A DNA stretch of 64,000 nucleotides from Odontocerum albicorne (Eukaryota > Arthropoda > Insecta > Trichoptera > Odontoceridae): assembly GCA_949825065.1 (NCBI GenBank), contig OX463844.1, positions 31,845,414 to 31,909,413 of the forward strand. Direction: 5' to 3'. A model generated the notes under the pieces. The model was not told the origin of the DNA. It worked only from the letters and a program-made list of their open reading frames with translations, and did not search any database. Of this stretch, positions 62,179 to 64,000 are shown piece after piece. Made by a program: the position numbers and the translations under genes. Position 1 is the first letter of the stretch. Every line of letters starts with the position of its first letter.

Positions 62179-64000
62179 AAAGAACAATCATTACCTGCAC
62201 TTTTTCCTAAATGATTTCAAATATTGTATAATGACAAAGCCATGGGATTATATCTACAAGACAAGTTTCAGAAATTGTTAAAAAAATATGAGCTCAACCC
62301 CTAAATACATTCTTGTTTCTTATTTTTTTCTTTACGTATCGTCTTTGGTCCCCCTGATATTGGCGATAGCTCTGAAAATATCTGGCGTTAGCGGCAAGAA
62401 ATAGCTTCTCAACTACCTAGTTACGTCCATTCGCGAATGTTCAGTAACCAAGACAGACATATCCTGCTGATTCCGCATTGACCCTCGATTTTACCCATAA
62501 ATAATTTAAGGGAGTAGTGTTTTTCTCTATTTTATGTATTTGAAATATCGAAAAATGACAGGTCAATCTTATGTTAAATTCAGCCGAAACAAATATTTCA
62601 TATGAACGGCTAGATATTTCGTCAATTATCTTAGAACAGGTAAAACGTGGGTTGGGATATTGTTAAATACATGCTCTAAATAGTCTAAATATCATATGTT
62701 ATCACAGGTGTCCAGATTAATTTTGGATGTTCAAATTTTAGCCTCCTTCTTTTTAAATATTCATTATGTTACGCATTATAATATATTATATTTCACTTCA
62801 TTTCATTTTCTGTCATATAAATAAAAAATCAGAATTATAATAATAATTGTCCCAATCTATCCGAAACGCTCTTAAGTTCACCCGAAATGGAAAAAATAGT
62901 TAAATCTAGAAACAAATAGCATATTATTGCATATACTACTTGAGATAGTTCTGATTTGTAATATCAGGCGTCTATTTTTTTCAGTTTTGTAAATAACATG
63001 AGCCGCGCGCTGTAATTATTCAATTATGTTTTTTTTATCCTCTTCTTAATGTAGTGTCGAATAAATGATAGTCGCGAATGAAGATTTTATACTATTGACA
63101 TTCAGCTTTCAGTTGATGTATTGGTACGGTATGGTTTTGTTTAATGCACTTTTTCGGAAGCAACATTTTTTCGATTTATTTTTCGTGTTTGAGAATACAT
63201 ACTCGTACATACATTTTTCATTCTCAAGTACCACTTTATAACACAGCAGTTCAGTAAAGTCATTAAAAAAAACCCTGAAATCGTGCATGATACGGGTTTA
63301 TCTTTTAGTTTTAAAAACTCTTTGATTTACTTTTCATTTTGTCGCCTTGCACGCATCGCAAACTTCGCATATGAAATCACGTAGCCCTGATAATTTTATC
63401 GATTTCATATGTAAAAAAAATCAAAGTCCATGTAATAAACAACTTGGCCTACATAAAGTACTTGACTAAATGCCTTAATATTTTTATTACATGGAGATTA
63501 AGAAAATTAGAGCTTAACCTAAATATTAAATCAACAGGCAACACAAGGCTAGCTTGTATATCAAAATCTTGCACGAAACCCAACTCAAATGGTCAAGGAG
63601 GTAGGGGGATTTTTAAAATCCATATTTTGACCTTATTCTATATCAATATGAGTTTGTTTTTATTGCGTGAAGTATGTTTCTAGTCTCAAGGAGTATTTCA
63701 AAGTCAACTTTATACTTCATTAAAAAAATATACTTTCATAACCAAATTTTTAATTACCCCATTATTTTTAGAACATAAAAGAAAATATTTTCTCGTATTT
63801 ATTTAACGAGAAAATGCTAATGTTTGAATAATTTCTTAGTACATATAGACTTGTTTAAACAAATAAATACCCTATCCACAAAAAAATATCGTTTATTTAA
63901 AATATGAAATGAGAATATTTTTTTTTCTTTTGGGTATATAAAATAATTTCCAAATTGGTAAAATGGGCATTTAAGGTTAAATAAAAGCCTTAAATATTTC
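62179..64000. other. No gene recognised
   Basis: A GC-richer patch at 62330-62500 was read in six frames without a domain. No cadherin-like exon was seen. An inverted CATATGAAATC / GATTTCATATG pair lies at about 63368-63412. TACTCGTA lies at 63200. Confidence 0.5.

Overview
The window looks like AT-rich insect nuclear DNA (about 30% GC by eye), gene-poor and repeat-dense. The clues are split coding exons with GT/AG borders that read as an insect-type cadherin, two mariner transposons, non-LTR retrotransposon debris, tRNA-headed SINEs, a Helitron remnant and long (TA)n tracts. The order of insect cannot be decided from the sequence. A 200-base N gap lies at 27520-27719. All family names come from recognising translated motifs by eye; no search was run.

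Layout. 1-4.4 kb: nothing coding. 4.4-11.5 kb: a dense repeat field of SINEs, LINE 3' ends, an internally deleted mariner (8194-9141) and an unidentified decayed coding stretch on the minus strand (10502-10910). 12.1-13.6 kb: a long foldback repeat and a minisatellite of eight 43-bp units. 13.6-20.8 kb: mostly empty, with two or three SINE copies. 20.8-26.4 kb: one exon-like segment, LINE reverse-transcriptase debris and a minus-strand Helitron remnant running from a 5' end near 26372 to about 23469, interrupted by a 235-bp (TA)n tract. 26.4-33 kb: a 270-bp repeat, the gap, LINE debris and another decayed coding stretch. 33.3-36 kb: SINEs and a nearly intact mariner (34421-35708) with matching terminal repeats and TA target duplications, broken by one frameshift. 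36-45 kb: repeats, including a tail-to-tail SINE pair. 45.4-45.85 kb: a GC-richer, CCAAT- and GAGA-rich region that could be a promoter.

The one real host gene is on the plus strand from about 49.2 kb to 56.04 kb and continues past the window. It is the 5' part of a cadherin most like insect Cad86C: a signal peptide, then extracellular cadherin domain 1 and part of domain 2, encoded by five confident exons and one candidate upstream start exon. The last exon seen ends in phase 1 and its partner was not found before 64000. The other genes here are selfish elements. LINEs would supply reverse transcriptase in trans to the SINEs, while mariner and Helitron move as DNA; every element coding region seen here is broken.

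The least expected signal is an octamer, TACTCGTA (either strand), found about 31 times by hand where base composition predicts two or three, mostly in unrelated flanking sequence. Other points worth checking are tail-to-tail SINE pairs, two SINE families that seem to share a tRNA-like head but differ in body, and three hairpin repeats carrying a CTGAnGA-stem-GAAAC module.
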